64,000 nt of DNA from Mycolicibacterium sphagni (GCF_002250655.1 NZ_NOZR01000006.1:186001-250000), one strand, 5' to 3'. Shown: positions 45,016 through 53,969, counted from the first letter of the stretch. The notes: generated by a model from the sequence alone, not told the origin. A program made the numbers and translations.

Positions 45016-45907
45016 TCAGCTCCGGGTGGAACGTGGCCGCCATCCGGCGCATGCCGTCGCGCCAATCGACGGTTGTAGCTCCGATGAGTTCATGCATTTT
45101 GGCGACATCCAACGGATTTCCGCGCAGCGTCTGATCGGTCTCCTCGAACACCGGTTCTTTACCGACGAGTGAGCCGAGGTAGGTGCACCACTCCTGCAGA
45201 CTGACGAACTGGTCGCCGCCCCAGTTGACTGTGGTAGCCGGAACTGACGCCACCTCAACCAGTTTCGGGATCATCGCGATGATGTCGTCCTCGTGGATGG
45301 GGTTGTAGACGGCAGGTCCGCCGGGAGGAACGGGAACGGGTGTGCCGCTCAACATCAACTCCAGGTGGAACAGCGGCCACCCACCGTTGTCGCCGTAGGG
45401 GACGTTCAGGCGGGCAATGGTGGCCGGTACGCCGAGCGCACGTGCCATGGTCGCGACGACGACTTCCCCGGCGATCTTGGTGATGGAATACGTGGGGAGC
45501 AAGGGCTTATGGTTGTCGCCCAGAACGGTGCGTTCGGTGCGGTGTTCGTCGCCCGGCGGATCGTAGACGGCCCCGGACGAACAGTGCAGGAACGCCTTCG
45601 CGCCGCGGCAATGCGCCATGAGAAGGCCCGCCGATTCCGCGTTGGCCGCCATGTCCTTGTCCCACCTACCGCTTTTCGCGACGCCCAAATTGAGGACGTA
45701 GTCGAAGTCGGTCGGGAGCCCGTTGAAATCCCCGGCAGCCATGTTGACGGCCTCGCACCGGACGCCGGCCTTCTCCAGGCGTTCACGCGCCGTAGCATCG
45801 GTGAAGCGGGCGATGCCCCACACCTCGTTGTCGGCCGCTAGGGCCAGGGCGACCGGGAGGGCCACCTGGCCGCTCGCCCCGGTGATCAAGATTTTGGATC
45901 CGCGCAT
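45005..45907 (-). CDS. NAD(P)-dependent epimerase/dehydratase family protein
   Basis: The 300-residue extended SDR has GASGQV (10-15; GxxGxx form), a catalytic serine in HCSSGAVYD and Tyr140/Lys144 in YSITK. The substrate domain is not diagnostic, and it may act on a sugar nucleotide or a hydroxy-lipid. No sugar-biosynthesis gene is nearby. Confidence 0.84.
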   Translation of the reverse strand: MRGSKILITGASGQVALPVALALAADNEVWGIARFTDATARERLEKAGVRCEAVNMAAGDFNGLPTDFDYVLNLGVAKSGRWDKDMAANAESAGLLMAHCRGAKAFLHCSSGAVYDPPGDEHRTERTVLGDNHKPLLPTYSITKIAGEVVVATMARALGVPATIARLNVPYGDNGGWPLFHLELMLSGTPVPVPPGGPAVYNPIHEDDIIAMIPKLVEVASVPATTVNWGGDQFVSLQEWCTYLGSLVGKEPVFEETDQTLRGNPLDVAKMHELIGATTVDWRDGMRRMAATFHPELISH

Positions 45908-45973
45908 CGGCTGATGGTAGGCAGCTCGACAGCGCGGGACTGCGATTTGTCCTGAAGTGCGGGATCCTGGCCG

Positions 45974-47338
45974 CTAGGGCATGAACTGGCCTACGTCATC
46001 GAGCGAAGTGTCCCGCGTCTCCCGCATGACCAGCAGGGCGATGAGGGTCAACGCCGCAGCCGACAACAGGTACACGCCGACCCACGCCACCCCGTAGGAG
46101 GTGGCCAGCCAGGTCGCGACGAACGGCGCGATCGCGGCACCGAGGATGCTCGCCGCGTTGTAAGCGATGCCAGACCCGGTGTAGCGCACATTGGTCGGGA
46201 ACAGTTCGGGCAGCACGGCACTCATCGGACCGAACGTCAACCCCATCAGCGTCATGCCGATGATGAGGAACACCAGGGTCGACGTCGCCGTCGCCGAGTG
46301 CGGATCCAGCAATGGCCCAAAGAAGCAGCCGTACAACATGATTCCGACGGTCACCACGATCAGCGTGACCCTGCGCCCGAATTTGTCGGCCAGGTAGCCG
46401 GTGACGGGCAACATTGCCGCGAAGAAGAGCACCGAGATCAATTGCAGTTGGAGGAATTCCAGGTAAGGAATGCCCAATCCGCCGCCGTTGGCTGCCTTCT
46501 TGCCGGTTCCGAAACTCAACGCCCAGGTGGTCACAACATAGAACAACGTGTAGGTGGCGAGCATGACAAATGTGCCAATGATCAACTGGCGCCATTGGTT
46601 CCGGAACACCTCGGCCAGCGGTGTGCGGACGCGCTCGCCGCGTTCGATGGCGCGGGCAAACACCGGGGTCTCGGTCAGCCGCAGCCGGACGTAGAGGCCG
46701 ATGGCCACCATCACGGCGCTGAGTAGGAACGGGATACGCCAGCCCCAGCTGAGGAACGGGCCGTCGAGGTCAGGACTGGCGTTGTTGTGCCCCAACCACA
46801 GCACCAGCACGAGGAACACCCCGTTGGCGAGCAGGAAGCCGAAGGGGGCGCCGAGTTGTGGCCACATCGCCGCCCAGGCTCGCTTGCCGGGCTTCGCGGT
46901 CTCGGTGGCGAGGAGCGCGGCACCACTCCACTCCCCGCCCAGCGCGAGGCCTTGGCTGAACCGCATCACCGCGAGCAGCGCGGGGGCCAGCAGGCCGACC
47001 TGGTGGTAGGTGGGCAGTAGGCCGATGAGGAACGTGGCGATGCCCATAACGAGCAGCGATGCCACCAGCGTGGTCTTGCGGCCGATGCGATCGCCGAAGT
47101 GTCCGAACAGGATCGACCCGAGTGGGCGCGCGACGAAGGCGAGCCCGAAAGTGGCCAGCGACGCGAGCAGTGCGGTGGTCGGGTTGCCCTTGGGGAAGAA
47201 CAGGTGCGGAAACACCGTGACCGCCGCGGTGGCGTAGGCGTAGAAGTCGTAGAACTCGATGGTGGTGCCGACCATCGAGGCGATGACGATGCGGGTGCGG
47301 GGTACGCCGTCGACCAGATCGGATTCGGGTGTGGTCAC
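45974..47338 (-). CDS. MFS transporter, metabolite:H+ symporter (MHS) type
   Basis: GTG 47338 gives 454 residues and about 12 hydrophobic helices. It has the MHS-family signature TIEFYDFYAYATAA near the start, the loop 2-3 motif GHFGDRIGRKTTL, and a matching ADKFGRRVTL half motif in the second half. MHS members import carboxylates, betaines or shikimate with protons. The long open frame upstream to 47869 covers the GjpA-like gene in antisense and is not coding. Confidence 0.88.
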   Translation of the reverse strand: MTTPESDLVDGVPRTRIVIASMVGTTIEFYDFYAYATAAVTVFPHLFFPKGNPTTALLASLATFGLAFVARPLGSILFGHFGDRIGRKTTLVASLLVMGIATFLIGLLPTYHQVGLLAPALLAVMRFSQGLALGGEWSGAALLATETAKPGKRAWAAMWPQLGAPFGFLLANGVFLVLVLWLGHNNASPDLDGPFLSWGWRIPFLLSAVMVAIGLYVRLRLTETPVFARAIERGERVRTPLAEVFRNQWRQLIIGTFVMLATYTLFYVVTTWALSFGTGKKAANGGGLGIPYLEFLQLQLISVLFFAAMLPVTGYLADKFGRRVTLIVVTVGIMLYGCFFGPLLDPHSATATSTLVFLIIGMTLMGLTFGPMSAVLPELFPTNVRYTGSGIAYNAASILGAAIAPFVATWLATSYGVAWVGVYLLSAAALTLIALLVMRETRDTSLDDVGQFMP

Positions 47339-47404
47339 GGGGGAACATCCTCCCAGATGGTGAGTGGTCAGCGGCCACCTGCTCGCAGATATGCGTCGAC
47401 CTGA

Positions 47405-47430
47405 AGTGCCCCAGCCGGACTCGAACCGCA
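47405..47430 (-). other. tRNA 3'-end fragment A (possible old attachment site)
   Basis: AGTGCCCC-AGCCGGACTCGAACCG on the plus strand is the reverse complement of a T-arm (GGTTCGAGTCC) plus acceptor end. No anticodon arm or 5' half is present. It shares its ends with fragments B (49331) and C (56855). Confidence 0.45.
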
Positions 47431-47473
47431 TTGGTAAACGCCCACCCGGAGCGCCGCCGCATACAAACGCCAA

Positions 47474-47516
47474 AGCGCCAGTCGGCCCCACCCTCCAGCA
47501 GGGGCCGACTGGCGCT
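47474..47516 (-). terminator. 16-bp perfect hairpin after the second GjpA-like gene
   Basis: AGCGCCAGTCGGCCCC (47474-47489) and GGGGCCGACTGGCGCT (47501-47516) pair perfectly around 11 bases. On the minus strand the stem is followed by TTTGGCGTTTG. It lies 12 bases past the stop of the gene at 47529. Confidence 0.8.
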
Positions 47517-47528
47517 AAGAGGTCGAAC

Positions 47529-48734
47529 TTAGTTGCTGGCTTTACCGGGCCTGCCGGACTTGGCCGACGAGCCCTTCGTGCCGGCGCTGGCCTTCGAATC
47601 GTGCCCGCCTGCGGCCGACGATCCCGCCGTGGTGCTGCTCGACGAGGAATTGGAACCGCCGGTGGCCGATTCGGCTGCCGGGGTGGCCTTGGCGCTGGTC
47701 GTCGTGGAACCGGTACTGCCGGTGGAACTATCGGCCGCGTTGGGCTCAGCCGCGCTCTCCGACGCCGCCTTAGTGGCACCACGAGCCGGCGCCGCCTTGC
47801 CGAGAGCCTTCGGGGCGGCAGTCGACAGGGTGACCGTCTTGGCCGCGGTGGGCACCGCCGCTGCGGCATTGGTGGCCGCGGTCGTGGGCGGCGGGGTGGC
47901 TCCGATGGCCTGGGCGATGACGTCCCGCAGCTGAATCAGGCTGGCGATCGGTCCGGTGGCCAGGAACCCGAAGCTGGAGCTATAGGGCGTCAGGAGACCC
48001 GGGGTGGGAATGATTCCCAGGATCATGCCCGAACCGTTGAGGAAGCCATTGACCAGATTCGCCGGGAGATTTACCAGAGTGTTGATGACGGCACCCGGGT
48101 TGGAGGCGACCACTCCGTCGTACACATCCTGCGTTGCCTGAACAACAACGTTGATCGTCGACAACAGCGGGAACGTCATGGGCAGCAACACCTGGTACAC
48201 CGCGTTGGGCAGTGTGGCGAACGCCTTGGCGAAGTTGTTCACCGTGTTGACCACCGGGACGGTCGAATCGGACACGGCCTGAACCGCCGCCAGCGCGAGC
48301 GGGATCACGACCGTGTTGTTGATGGTGTCGAAGCCGCCCGTGATGTCGCCGCTCTGGAACTGGCCGCGAGCGGTATCGATCGTTCCGGGGATGCTGTCGA
48401 AGATCTGCTTGACGTTGGCCGCATTGCCTGCAAAGGCCGTCTGCAAGGCCTTCAGGCTGGCGATCTGGTTGGCGACGATCTGGCTGAGGATCGGGGCGGG
48501 ACTGTCGACGATCTGCTGGCCGATTGCACCAAGATTTGCTGCGGACGTCTGGAAAACTTGAATCCAATTCTCGATCGGGTTCACCGTGGCGCTGAGCTCG
48601 ACGCCGACCGACGACACGGTGCGCTGCATCGCATGGACGTCGGGCATCGGCGGCGCCAGCGGCGAAATCGCAATGACACTCGCTCCCACGAGCGCCACCC
48701 CAGCGGTGGTGTACGGACGAATAGCAGCGTTCAT
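47529..48734 (-). CDS. GjpA-like outer membrane porin family protein (second copy)
   Basis: The 401-residue protein begins AIRPYTTAGVALVGASVIAI followed by SPLAPPMPDV, the same signal as the protein at 38423-39619. A helical body with many N-V-V and F-L-N repeats (about 60-290) and a long Ala/Ser/Thr-rich, low-complexity tail with Lys/Gly at the end follow. It is likely exported to the envelope. A strong terminator follows. Identity between the two copies outside the signal seems low, so they are old paralogues. Confidence 0.75.
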   Translation of the reverse strand: MNAAIRPYTTAGVALVGASVIAISPLAPPMPDVHAMQRTVSSVGVELSATVNPIENWIQVFQTSAANLGAIGQQIVDSPAPILSQIVANQIASLKALQTAFAGNAANVKQIFDSIPGTIDTARGQFQSGDITGGFDTINNTVVIPLALAAVQAVSDSTVPVVNTVNNFAKAFATLPNAVYQVLLPMTFPLLSTINVVVQATQDVYDGVVASNPGAVINTLVNLPANLVNGFLNGSGMILGIIPTPGLLTPYSSSFGFLATGPIASLIQLRDVIAQAIGATPPPTTAATNAAAAVPTAAKTVTLSTAAPKALGKAAPARGATKAASESAAEPNAADSSTGSTGSTTTSAKATPAAESATGGSNSSSSSTTAGSSAAGGHDSKASAGTKGSSAKSGRPGKASN

Positions 48735-48783
48735 GACTCTCCTTTGACCAAAATTGCCCCCCGCGCGCCAAAACGTACCGCAC

Positions 48784-48980
48784 CTTACTCAGCAGTAAGT
48801 AGTGGTTCCGGAAACTTTCTTGCGCCTCGAAAGCAACCCAGATAGCTGCGCTACATTCCAGATGCACGCGGTAAAGGCACTGTTCAAGTCCCTGTTGACC
48901 GCTTCAGAACATTGCCAGCCGCTGAACGGCTGGGGGTGATCAGCTACCGTTTCCGGCTCGTTATATTACTTACGGGTAAG
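48784..48980. promoter_or_regulatory. pair of CTTAC/GTAAG inverted repeats
   Basis: The two palindromes at 48784-48799 and 48969-48980 use the same 5-bp arms with different spacers. They lie upstream of the GjpA-like gene. The regulator is not recognised. Confidence 0.3.
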
Positions 48981-49330
48981 ATAACGGGTTTGCTGAGACT
49001 GTCTACTAAGTTACCTTTCGGTACCATAACCAGGCTTATGTAAATCTCAGGTTGTTTGCGCGGTTGGTCGACAGCGCAGCAGCGGCCGCGACGGCCGCTG
49101 CGAACGACCGGAATCGGGGACAGGCCGGCGAGCCCCCTCGACCCCGGCCATCCCCTGCGGTCGACACGCTTACATCGGTGAGTTTGCTGGGCGGCCGAAA
49201 AATTCGTGGCGCCCTGTGGCCCAGCGGGCACAGTCACCCCCATCGCCGGATACACGGCGCTAGGAACAGTGCCCTTCTTCATCTCCGCGGTGCGACCGGC
49301 GATGAACTGGCACCCGGCACGTCTGCAGTG

Positions 49331-49353
49331 AGTGCCGAGTCGGACTCGAACCG
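49331..49353 (-). other. tRNA 3'-end fragment B (possible old attachment site)
   Basis: AGTGCCG-AGTCGGACTCGAACCG matches fragments A and C over the acceptor end and T-arm. No other tRNA part is present next to it. Confidence 0.45.
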
Positions 49354-49497
49354 CCACCGTCGCACGATTCCCGACAACAGCTTTTCGACTCCCGTCAGGA
49401 CACGCCCTGTGAAAGCATGCGGGAGCGTGGCGGCGGTGCTGCTCGCACGGGTCAGCGTCAGCGGAGCCCACCGCCACCATGATGTGAAAGGACACGC

Positions 49498-50439
49498 GTG
49501 ACCGAAACGGCATGGCCCCGACGCAGTCAAGGCATCGTGGGCATCGTAGGACTGAGCGCGGTTGTGCTCATCGGATGCAGCCACGGCGGCGGACCGAATC
49601 CGCCGTCCTCCACATCGACTTCCGCCCCGTCGGCGTCTAGTTCTGCTGTGGCGCAACCTAGTTCAGCCGCTCCAAGCCCGTCCCCGGCCGGCCAAATCGT
49701 GCTGCCGTTCACCAATCTCAATGTGCCCGGGAGCGTGGCGGTGGACACCGCAGGTGACGTCTACGTCACCGATTACCTCAGCGGTCAGGTGCTGAAGCTG
49801 GCGCCTGGGGCCGCAACCGCAACCCAGCTGCCGTTCGCCGGCCTGAATGGCCCGGGCGGTCTGGCGGTGGACGGCGCCGGCGCCGTTTATGTCACCGACT
49901 CCGGCAGCACCCCGGTGCTGAAGTTGGCGCCGGGAGCCAGCAGCCCAACCCCGCTATCGTTCACCGGCCTGAATGGGCCACCCGGGGGTATCGCGGTGGA
50001 CGGCACCGGCGCCGTGTACGTCGCCGATACCCGAGTGTTGATGTTGGCGCCGGGAGCCAGCGCCCCGACAGTGCTGCCCTTCACCGGCCTGAATGGACCC
50101 CCGAAGGGATTGGCCGTGGACGCCGCCGGTGACGTGTACATCAACGATGCAGGTAACAACCGAGTGTTGTCGTTGGCGCCAGGAGCCAGCGCCCCGACAG
50201 TGCTGCCCTTCACCGGCCTCAACGGGCCCGCAGGCGTGGCAGTGGACCGTGCCGGCGCCGTGTACGTCAGCGACGCGGGCAACAACCGAGTGTTGACGTT
50301 GGCCGCAGGAGCGAGCACCCCGACAGTGCTGCCCTTCACCGACCTCAACGCACCCGGTGGTGTGGCGGTGGACAGCGCCGGCGCTGTGTACGTCACCGAC
50401 GTCGGAAACAGCCGGGTAGTGAAACTGCCGGCAGCGTGA
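49498..50439 (+). CDS. NHL-repeat beta-propeller lipoprotein (PknD sensor-like)
   Basis: The 313-residue protein has a signal with lipobox VLIGC (Cys27), a Ser/Pro-rich linker (to about 65) and six blades of 40-43 residues. The blade pattern is VAVD.AG.VYVTD....RVLKLAPGAS...LPFTGLN. This matches the extracellular NHL propeller of the mycobacterial kinase PknD, but no kinase domain is attached. Blades are close copies at DNA level: the unit around 50050-50100 recurs near 50180 and 50310 almost unchanged, so recent blade duplication is likely. It should be anchored outside the membrane and bind a protein or peptide. Confidence 0.82.
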   Translation: MTETAWPRRSQGIVGIVGLSAVVLIGCSHGGGPNPPSSTSTSAPSASSSAVAQPSSAAPSPSPAGQIVLPFTNLNVPGSVAVDTAGDVYVTDYLSGQVLKLAPGAATATQLPFAGLNGPGGLAVDGAGAVYVTDSGSTPVLKLAPGASSPTPLSFTGLNGPPGGIAVDGTGAVYVADTRVLMLAPGASAPTVLPFTGLNGPPKGLAVDAAGDVYINDAGNNRVLSLAPGASAPTVLPFTGLNGPAGVAVDRAGAVYVSDAGNNRVLTLAAGASTPTVLPFTDLNAPGGVAVDSAGAVYVTDVGNSRVVKLPAA

Positions 50440-50518
50440 TGGGTCGCCCTTGCTGGTCTGCTGCCGCCTGACTGGCGTCCGGCCCGAGTAGGACTGACTC
50501 CAGCAGGAGGACAACAGC

Positions 50519-51079
50519 GTGAAGCATGGGCTCGTGGTCGCCGTCGCCGGCGTGGCGATGGTCATCGAGGGTCTGGGAGGCTGTGCGACAAGCACGCCGA
50601 ACAGCAGTCCCGCCCTGACGTCGACGACCTCGGCAAGTGCCTCGGCCAACTCCGCCCCGACCTCGGCGGCCGCCACGGCGGGCGCCGGCTTCGTGGGCCA
50701 GTGGCATGTTCACGACGCGACGTTGGACATCGCCGCAAGGACCGCCACCATGGTCGTGAGCCTCGGCATGGGGCCCTGCAGCCTCGGGCCTCCTCACGCT
50801 TGCAGTGAAACCGACTCGCTGTCAGTCCTGTCCGGCGACGACACGCATATAACGCTCGGTGTCACGGCCGTGAGCTTCACCGACAACACGGGGGCCAGCG
50901 CCGCCAACCCCGACCCGGGTTCGTCGACAGCCATCGGGGACTCGATGCAGCTGGTCCTGCAGGCACCCGGTCTGCTGAATCGGGTTGTTGTGCATGGGTT
51001 CCCGGGCTGGGAGGGCGGTAATCCCTACTGGTGCGGCACAGGGGTCAGCCAAGCCAACGCACAACTGTGCGGCGCGTAG
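50519..51079 (+). CDS. lipoprotein, unknown function (186 aa)
   Basis: GTG 50519 with AGGAGG nearby opens a lipoprotein signal (lipobox GLGGC, Cys22) followed by a Ser/Thr/Ala-rich linker. The mature domain (about 60-186) has FVGQWHVHDATLDIAARTAT near the start and four cysteines (PCSLG, ACSET, WCGTG, LCGA) that could form two disulfides. Part of this gene is copied at 53858-53942. No family was recognised. Confidence 0.72.
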   Translation: MKHGLVVAVAGVAMVIEGLGGCATSTPNSSPALTSTTSASASANSAPTSAAATAGAGFVGQWHVHDATLDIAARTATMVVSLGMGPCSLGPPHACSETDSLSVLSGDDTHITLGVTAVSFTDNTGASAANPDPGSSTAIGDSMQLVLQAPGLLNRVVVHGFPGWEGGNPYWCGTGVSQANAQLCGA

Positions 51080-51096
51080 GAACCCGGATCTGGTCC

Positions 51097-51113
51097 GCGC
51101 CAGCTGTTGGCGC
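51097..51113 (+). terminator. short hairpin after the lipoprotein gene
   Basis: GCGCCA and TGGCGC pair around GCTGT, 18 bases after the stop. It is only a weak terminator candidate. Confidence 0.3.
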
Positions 51114-51264
51114 CACGAAGGATGATCGGCGTCCCATGCCACGGTATGGATCATCGACGGCAGCGGAAATGACTGTGCCGAAGGTGAATTAGGCGAGATC
51201 GCGATCCAGGGTGCGGCAGCTGCGCAAGGCTACGCCGGGGCTCCGCCGGTCATCCGCGCGAGAG

Positions 51265-51999
51265 TTATCCGGCGCGCACGTGTGCGACAGCTTTGAGGAT
51301 GAAGGCGGCGGTGGCGACCGGTTGGGCGATGAAGGCGGTGTGCGAGCCGTTGATCGTCTCGGTGGTGGCGTTAATCCGCTCGGCCATGAAGCGCTCGGCG
51401 TCGGGGCTGATCGCATTGTCGTGCTCGGACACCAGATACCACGACGGCTTGCTCTTCCAGGCTGCGCCCGTGCACTTTTCGCCGAGGCAGGCGGCGGCCA
51501 CCGGGCGCTGGGTGGCGGCCATCACCGTGGCGGTGGCGATGGGGACATCAGCGCAGAACGTCTCCCGGAAGCCGTCCAACGCGATGAACAGGTCCGGTCC
51601 GCCTGCGGCGCCGGCGGCGGGGTAGCTGCTGGGGCGGGCGTTGGTGGCCAGCAGCGACGGCGGGAAGGGTTCCTGCAGCTCGGCGGCACTCTCTCCTTCG
51701 TCGAGGGCGAAGGCAGCCAGGTAGACCAGCGCGGCGACGTTGTCGAGGTCGACGGCCGCCTGGGTGATGACGGCACCGCCGTAGGAGTGCCCGACGAGCA
51801 CCACCGGACCGTCAATCGCGGCGACGAAAGCCTTGACGGCCTCGGCGTCAACGGACAACCCGCGCAACGGATTCGGTGGTGAGAGGGTAGTGATGCCGGC
51901 CTCCTCCAGTTCGAGGATGATGCCGGCGTAGCCCGACGCATCGGCGAAGGCGCCGTGGACAAGGACCACGGTGGGCGACGGGGCGGCGGTGTGGGTCAT
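51265..51999 (-). CDS. alpha/beta hydrolase (esterase type)
   Basis: ATG 51999, with AAGGGA 6 bases upstream, gives 244 residues. The protein has the oxyanion HGAFADASG (15-23), the elbow GHSYGG (70-75, Ser72) and a late SEHDNAI Asp and GSHTAF His. It resembles small bacterial esterases of the salicylate-esterase/MES type. The next hydrolase gene ends 29 bases upstream on the same strand, so they may be co-transcribed. Confidence 0.86.
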   Translation of the reverse strand: MTHTAAPSPTVVLVHGAFADASGYAGIILELEEAGITTLSPPNPLRGLSVDAEAVKAFVAAIDGPVVLVGHSYGGAVITQAAVDLDNVAALVYLAAFALDEGESAAELQEPFPPSLLATNARPSSYPAAGAAGGPDLFIALDGFRETFCADVPIATATVMAATQRPVAAACLGEKCTGAAWKSKPSWYLVSEHDNAISPDAERFMAERINATTETINGSHTAFIAQPVATAAFILKAVAHVRAG

Positions 52000-52028
52000 G
52001 GGATTCCCTTCGGTGGGTGAACTGGTGA

Positions 52029-52868
52029 CTAGGCGCGGGTCGGACGCTCGGGCGGTGCCGGGCGGCCGGGCAGCGCCGCAGTGAACGCGGCGATCTGTGC
52101 GGCCAGCTGATCCGGCACCTCTAGGGGCGAGAGGTGACCGGTCCTCTCGAGAATAACCAGTGTGGCGGTGGGGATCAGCGGGAGCAGATGATCGGCCAGT
52201 ACCGCGGGGGGTTCGACCTTGTCGTGGCGGCCGGCCAGCACCAGCACGGGAACCTCGATGCCGCCCACGCCGGCCGACACGTCCTCGACGAGGCCGTGCA
52301 GCGGCCAGGCCAGCCGCGCGTCGCGGTGTGCCCGCAGGCTGTCCTCGACAACCTGCCCACGTAACGCTGCGGACAGCCCGCCGTTGGTGAGCATCACCTC
52401 GATGCTCTGGCGCACCGTCGCCTCGCTGTCGTAAGCGTGGGAGGTGAGTTCCTGCAGTGCTGCGGTCTGCCCCACGGGGGCCGGTGGCGCCGGTGCGACG
52501 AGGACCACGCCGGTGAGGCCGGCGGGCTTGCGGGCGGCGAGCAACTGAGCCACCTTCCCGCCCATCGAATGGCCCACGAGCACATAGTCGCCGCCGCCCA
52601 GGGTGTCGATGACCTGCTGCGCGTCGTCGGCGAGTTGGGTCATGTCGTAGGGCCCGGGTACCTCGGCAGAGTTGCCCCAGCCACGCTGGTCGTAGGCAAG
52701 GAACGCCTGCCGGGGATCGAGCTGTTCGATCACCGGCGTCCACGTGCGCCGCGAACCGCCCCAGTAGTGCAGGAAAACCAGTGCCGGCCCGTCGCCGGCC
52801 CGGGAGCACGCCGCCAGCTGACCGTCGCGCACGTCGACGAGGCGCTCGACGATGGCGTGGGATGTCAT
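52029..52868 (-). CDS. alpha/beta hydrolase
   Basis: The 279-residue hydrolase has HYWGGSRRTW as oxyanion loop, YDQRGWGNS and the elbow GHSMGG (Ser101), with the Asp in AGRHDKVEPP and the His in ERTGHLSP. It is a haloperoxidase/epoxide hydrolase-like fold; the substrate is unknown. AGGAG lies about 9 bases before ATG 52868. It is the first gene of a two-hydrolase pair. Confidence 0.87.
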   Translation of the reverse strand: MTSHAIVERLVDVRDGQLAACSRAGDGPALVFLHYWGGSRRTWTPVIEQLDPRQAFLAYDQRGWGNSAEVPGPYDMTQLADDAQQVIDTLGGGDYVLVGHSMGGKVAQLLAARKPAGLTGVVLVAPAPPAPVGQTAALQELTSHAYDSEATVRQSIEVMLTNGGLSAALRGQVVEDSLRAHRDARLAWPLHGLVEDVSAGVGGIEVPVLVLAGRHDKVEPPAVLADHLLPLIPTATLVILERTGHLSPLEVPDQLAAQIAAFTAALPGRPAPPERPTRA

Positions 52869-53229
52869 CGTCTGCGCTCCTGGGCGGTGTCGGGGATTTG
52901 CACGGCATCCGTGGGCCGAGCAGAAGCTGGCGACCAGAGGGTGAGGCGCCTGACCCGGCGAACCCGAGTCTGACACCTGATCGGGGCGAACGAAAGAGCA
53001 GCGACGGACACGCAGCCGACGATTTCAGACACGATGTGCGAGAAGCGGCATTGCCCCAGACGCCGATAGGGATCGCGATGTGGCCGTTGGGCTGGACAAT
53101 CCAATTCTGTGCCCAGGCCCCTAAACATGGCCCGAGATGCGAGTGAGAGTCATTACCGCGCTACCGAGCACGGCAACCACGACGGCAAGAACCCCGCCGA
53201 GGTCGCGCGTTAACCGCAACTCATGACAG
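52869..53229. other. intergenic region (360 bases)
   Basis: No supported gene is visible. It holds the promoter of the hydrolase pair and the downstream end of the hemophore-related gene. Confidence 0.5.
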
Positions 53230-53607
53230 TCAGTAGTTCTGGCACGTGTTGGCGACTTGGGTGATCTGCTGCATCCCCTGCTGACCGATCGCCGAGGCGA
53301 TCATCTGTTGCATCTGCGGGTTGGCGGACTGCTGCTGCTTGGCAATCAGCGCCTGGCGCTGGTCCACAGGCAGAGCCAGGAACTGCTGCAACTTGGTCTG
53401 CATCTTCGGGCGATTGTTCAGCATGGTGGCCAGGGCGGGTGCCTCCGCATTCAGGGCAGCCGTGATCTGGCCATAGCTACAGGTGGTGGTAGCCAGCGCC
53501 GCCGTGATCGGATCCGCCGACGCGAGACCCGCCCCCGGCAACAGTGGAATCGCCGCCATCAGACCGCCGACAACAACGGCACTTCGGAACCAACGTGCAG
53601 ATGTCAT
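53230..53607 (-). CDS. hemophore-related secreted protein
   Basis: ATG 53607 (AAAGG 8 bases upstream; GTG 53613 is an alternative) gives 125 residues. A signal peptide (to about 31, ending SADP) precedes a small helical domain with a cysteine pair (Cys43 in TTCSYG and the C-terminal TCQNY) and conserved LNNRPKMQTKLQQFLALP. The pattern matches mycobacterial hemophore-related proteins of the Rv0203 type. Heme binding is known for Rv0203; for this member it is inferred. Confidence 0.8.
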   Translation of the reverse strand: MTSARWFRSAVVVGGLMAAIPLLPGAGLASADPITAALATTTCSYGQITAALNAEAPALATMLNNRPKMQTKLQQFLALPVDQRQALIAKQQQSANPQMQQMIASAIGQQGMQQITQVANTCQNY

Positions 53608-53857
53608 AGACACAGCCTTTCCCTGGACTGGCGAACCTGACCCTTCATCGCCGGTCCGAGAGGTGCCGTTACATCGTTACCGTGGCCCGCTCGGTCCGAT
53701 CTGTTCGACCCCGACTGTCTGACGGGTGGTTTCGTCTCCCCTGGGCCCCAAGTTAGGCATGTAGGGGATTAACACCGCATCAGCAGTGGTCCGGTGGCGC
53801 TCGTCGGCGCAGCAGCCGCGTAGCTCAGTAGTGGACACGGCAATAAATATCTAGCCG

Positions 53858-53942
53858 CCGTCGGGGACTCGATGCAGCTCACCTTGCAGGCACCCGGTCT
53901 GCTGAATCGGGTTGTTGTGCATGGGTTCTCGGTCTGGGAGGA
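53858..53942 (+). pseudogene. partial copy of the lipoprotein gene at 50519-51079
   Basis: About 85 bases match 50931-51014 with only a few changes, including the shared run of 44 bases around GCAGGCACCCGGTCTGCTGA. The copy encodes GDSMQL and APGLLNRVVVHGF, then diverges and reads to a TAA at 53971. No start or signal precedes it, so it is a dead fragment. Confidence 0.8.
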
Positions 53943-53969
53943 ACCAGCGAGTGGCTTCAGCACTGCTAG

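Larger units (their letters stand above)
48735..49497. other. 763-base intergenic region with A+T-rich core
   Basis: No supported gene is seen; open frames here have poor codon use and run over tRNA fragment B. The left part is the promoter of the GjpA-like gene. Palindromes CTTAC-N6-GTAAG (48784-48799) and CTTAC-GG-GTAAG (48969-48980) share their arms. The stretch about 48955-49060 is markedly A+T rich, as at recombination junctions. Confidence 0.45.

Noticed and set aside
45974..47869. 631-codon reading of the MFS gene
   Set aside because: The extra N-terminus is Arg/Pro-rich, crosses the GjpA-like gene end and terminator, and the MHS signature begins just after GTG 47338.
47364..48845. 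493-codon plus-strand frame over the GjpA-like gene
   Set aside because: It is Arg/Gly-rich shadow translation crossing a terminator and the promoter of the real gene.
49331..49353. A complete tRNA gene at fragments A or B
   Set aside because: No anticodon arm with a proper seven-base loop and no 5' half is present next to either T-arm copy.
48944..49513. 189-codon minus frame and a 149-codon plus frame in the 48.7-49.5 kb gap
   Set aside because: Both run over the tRNA fragment and A+T-rich junction, lack ribosome sites and have no recognisable motifs.
51265..52908. 547-codon minus frame covering both hydrolases
   Set aside because: Only its last 244 codons are the real esterase; the first part is a frame-shifted shadow of the upstream hydrolase.
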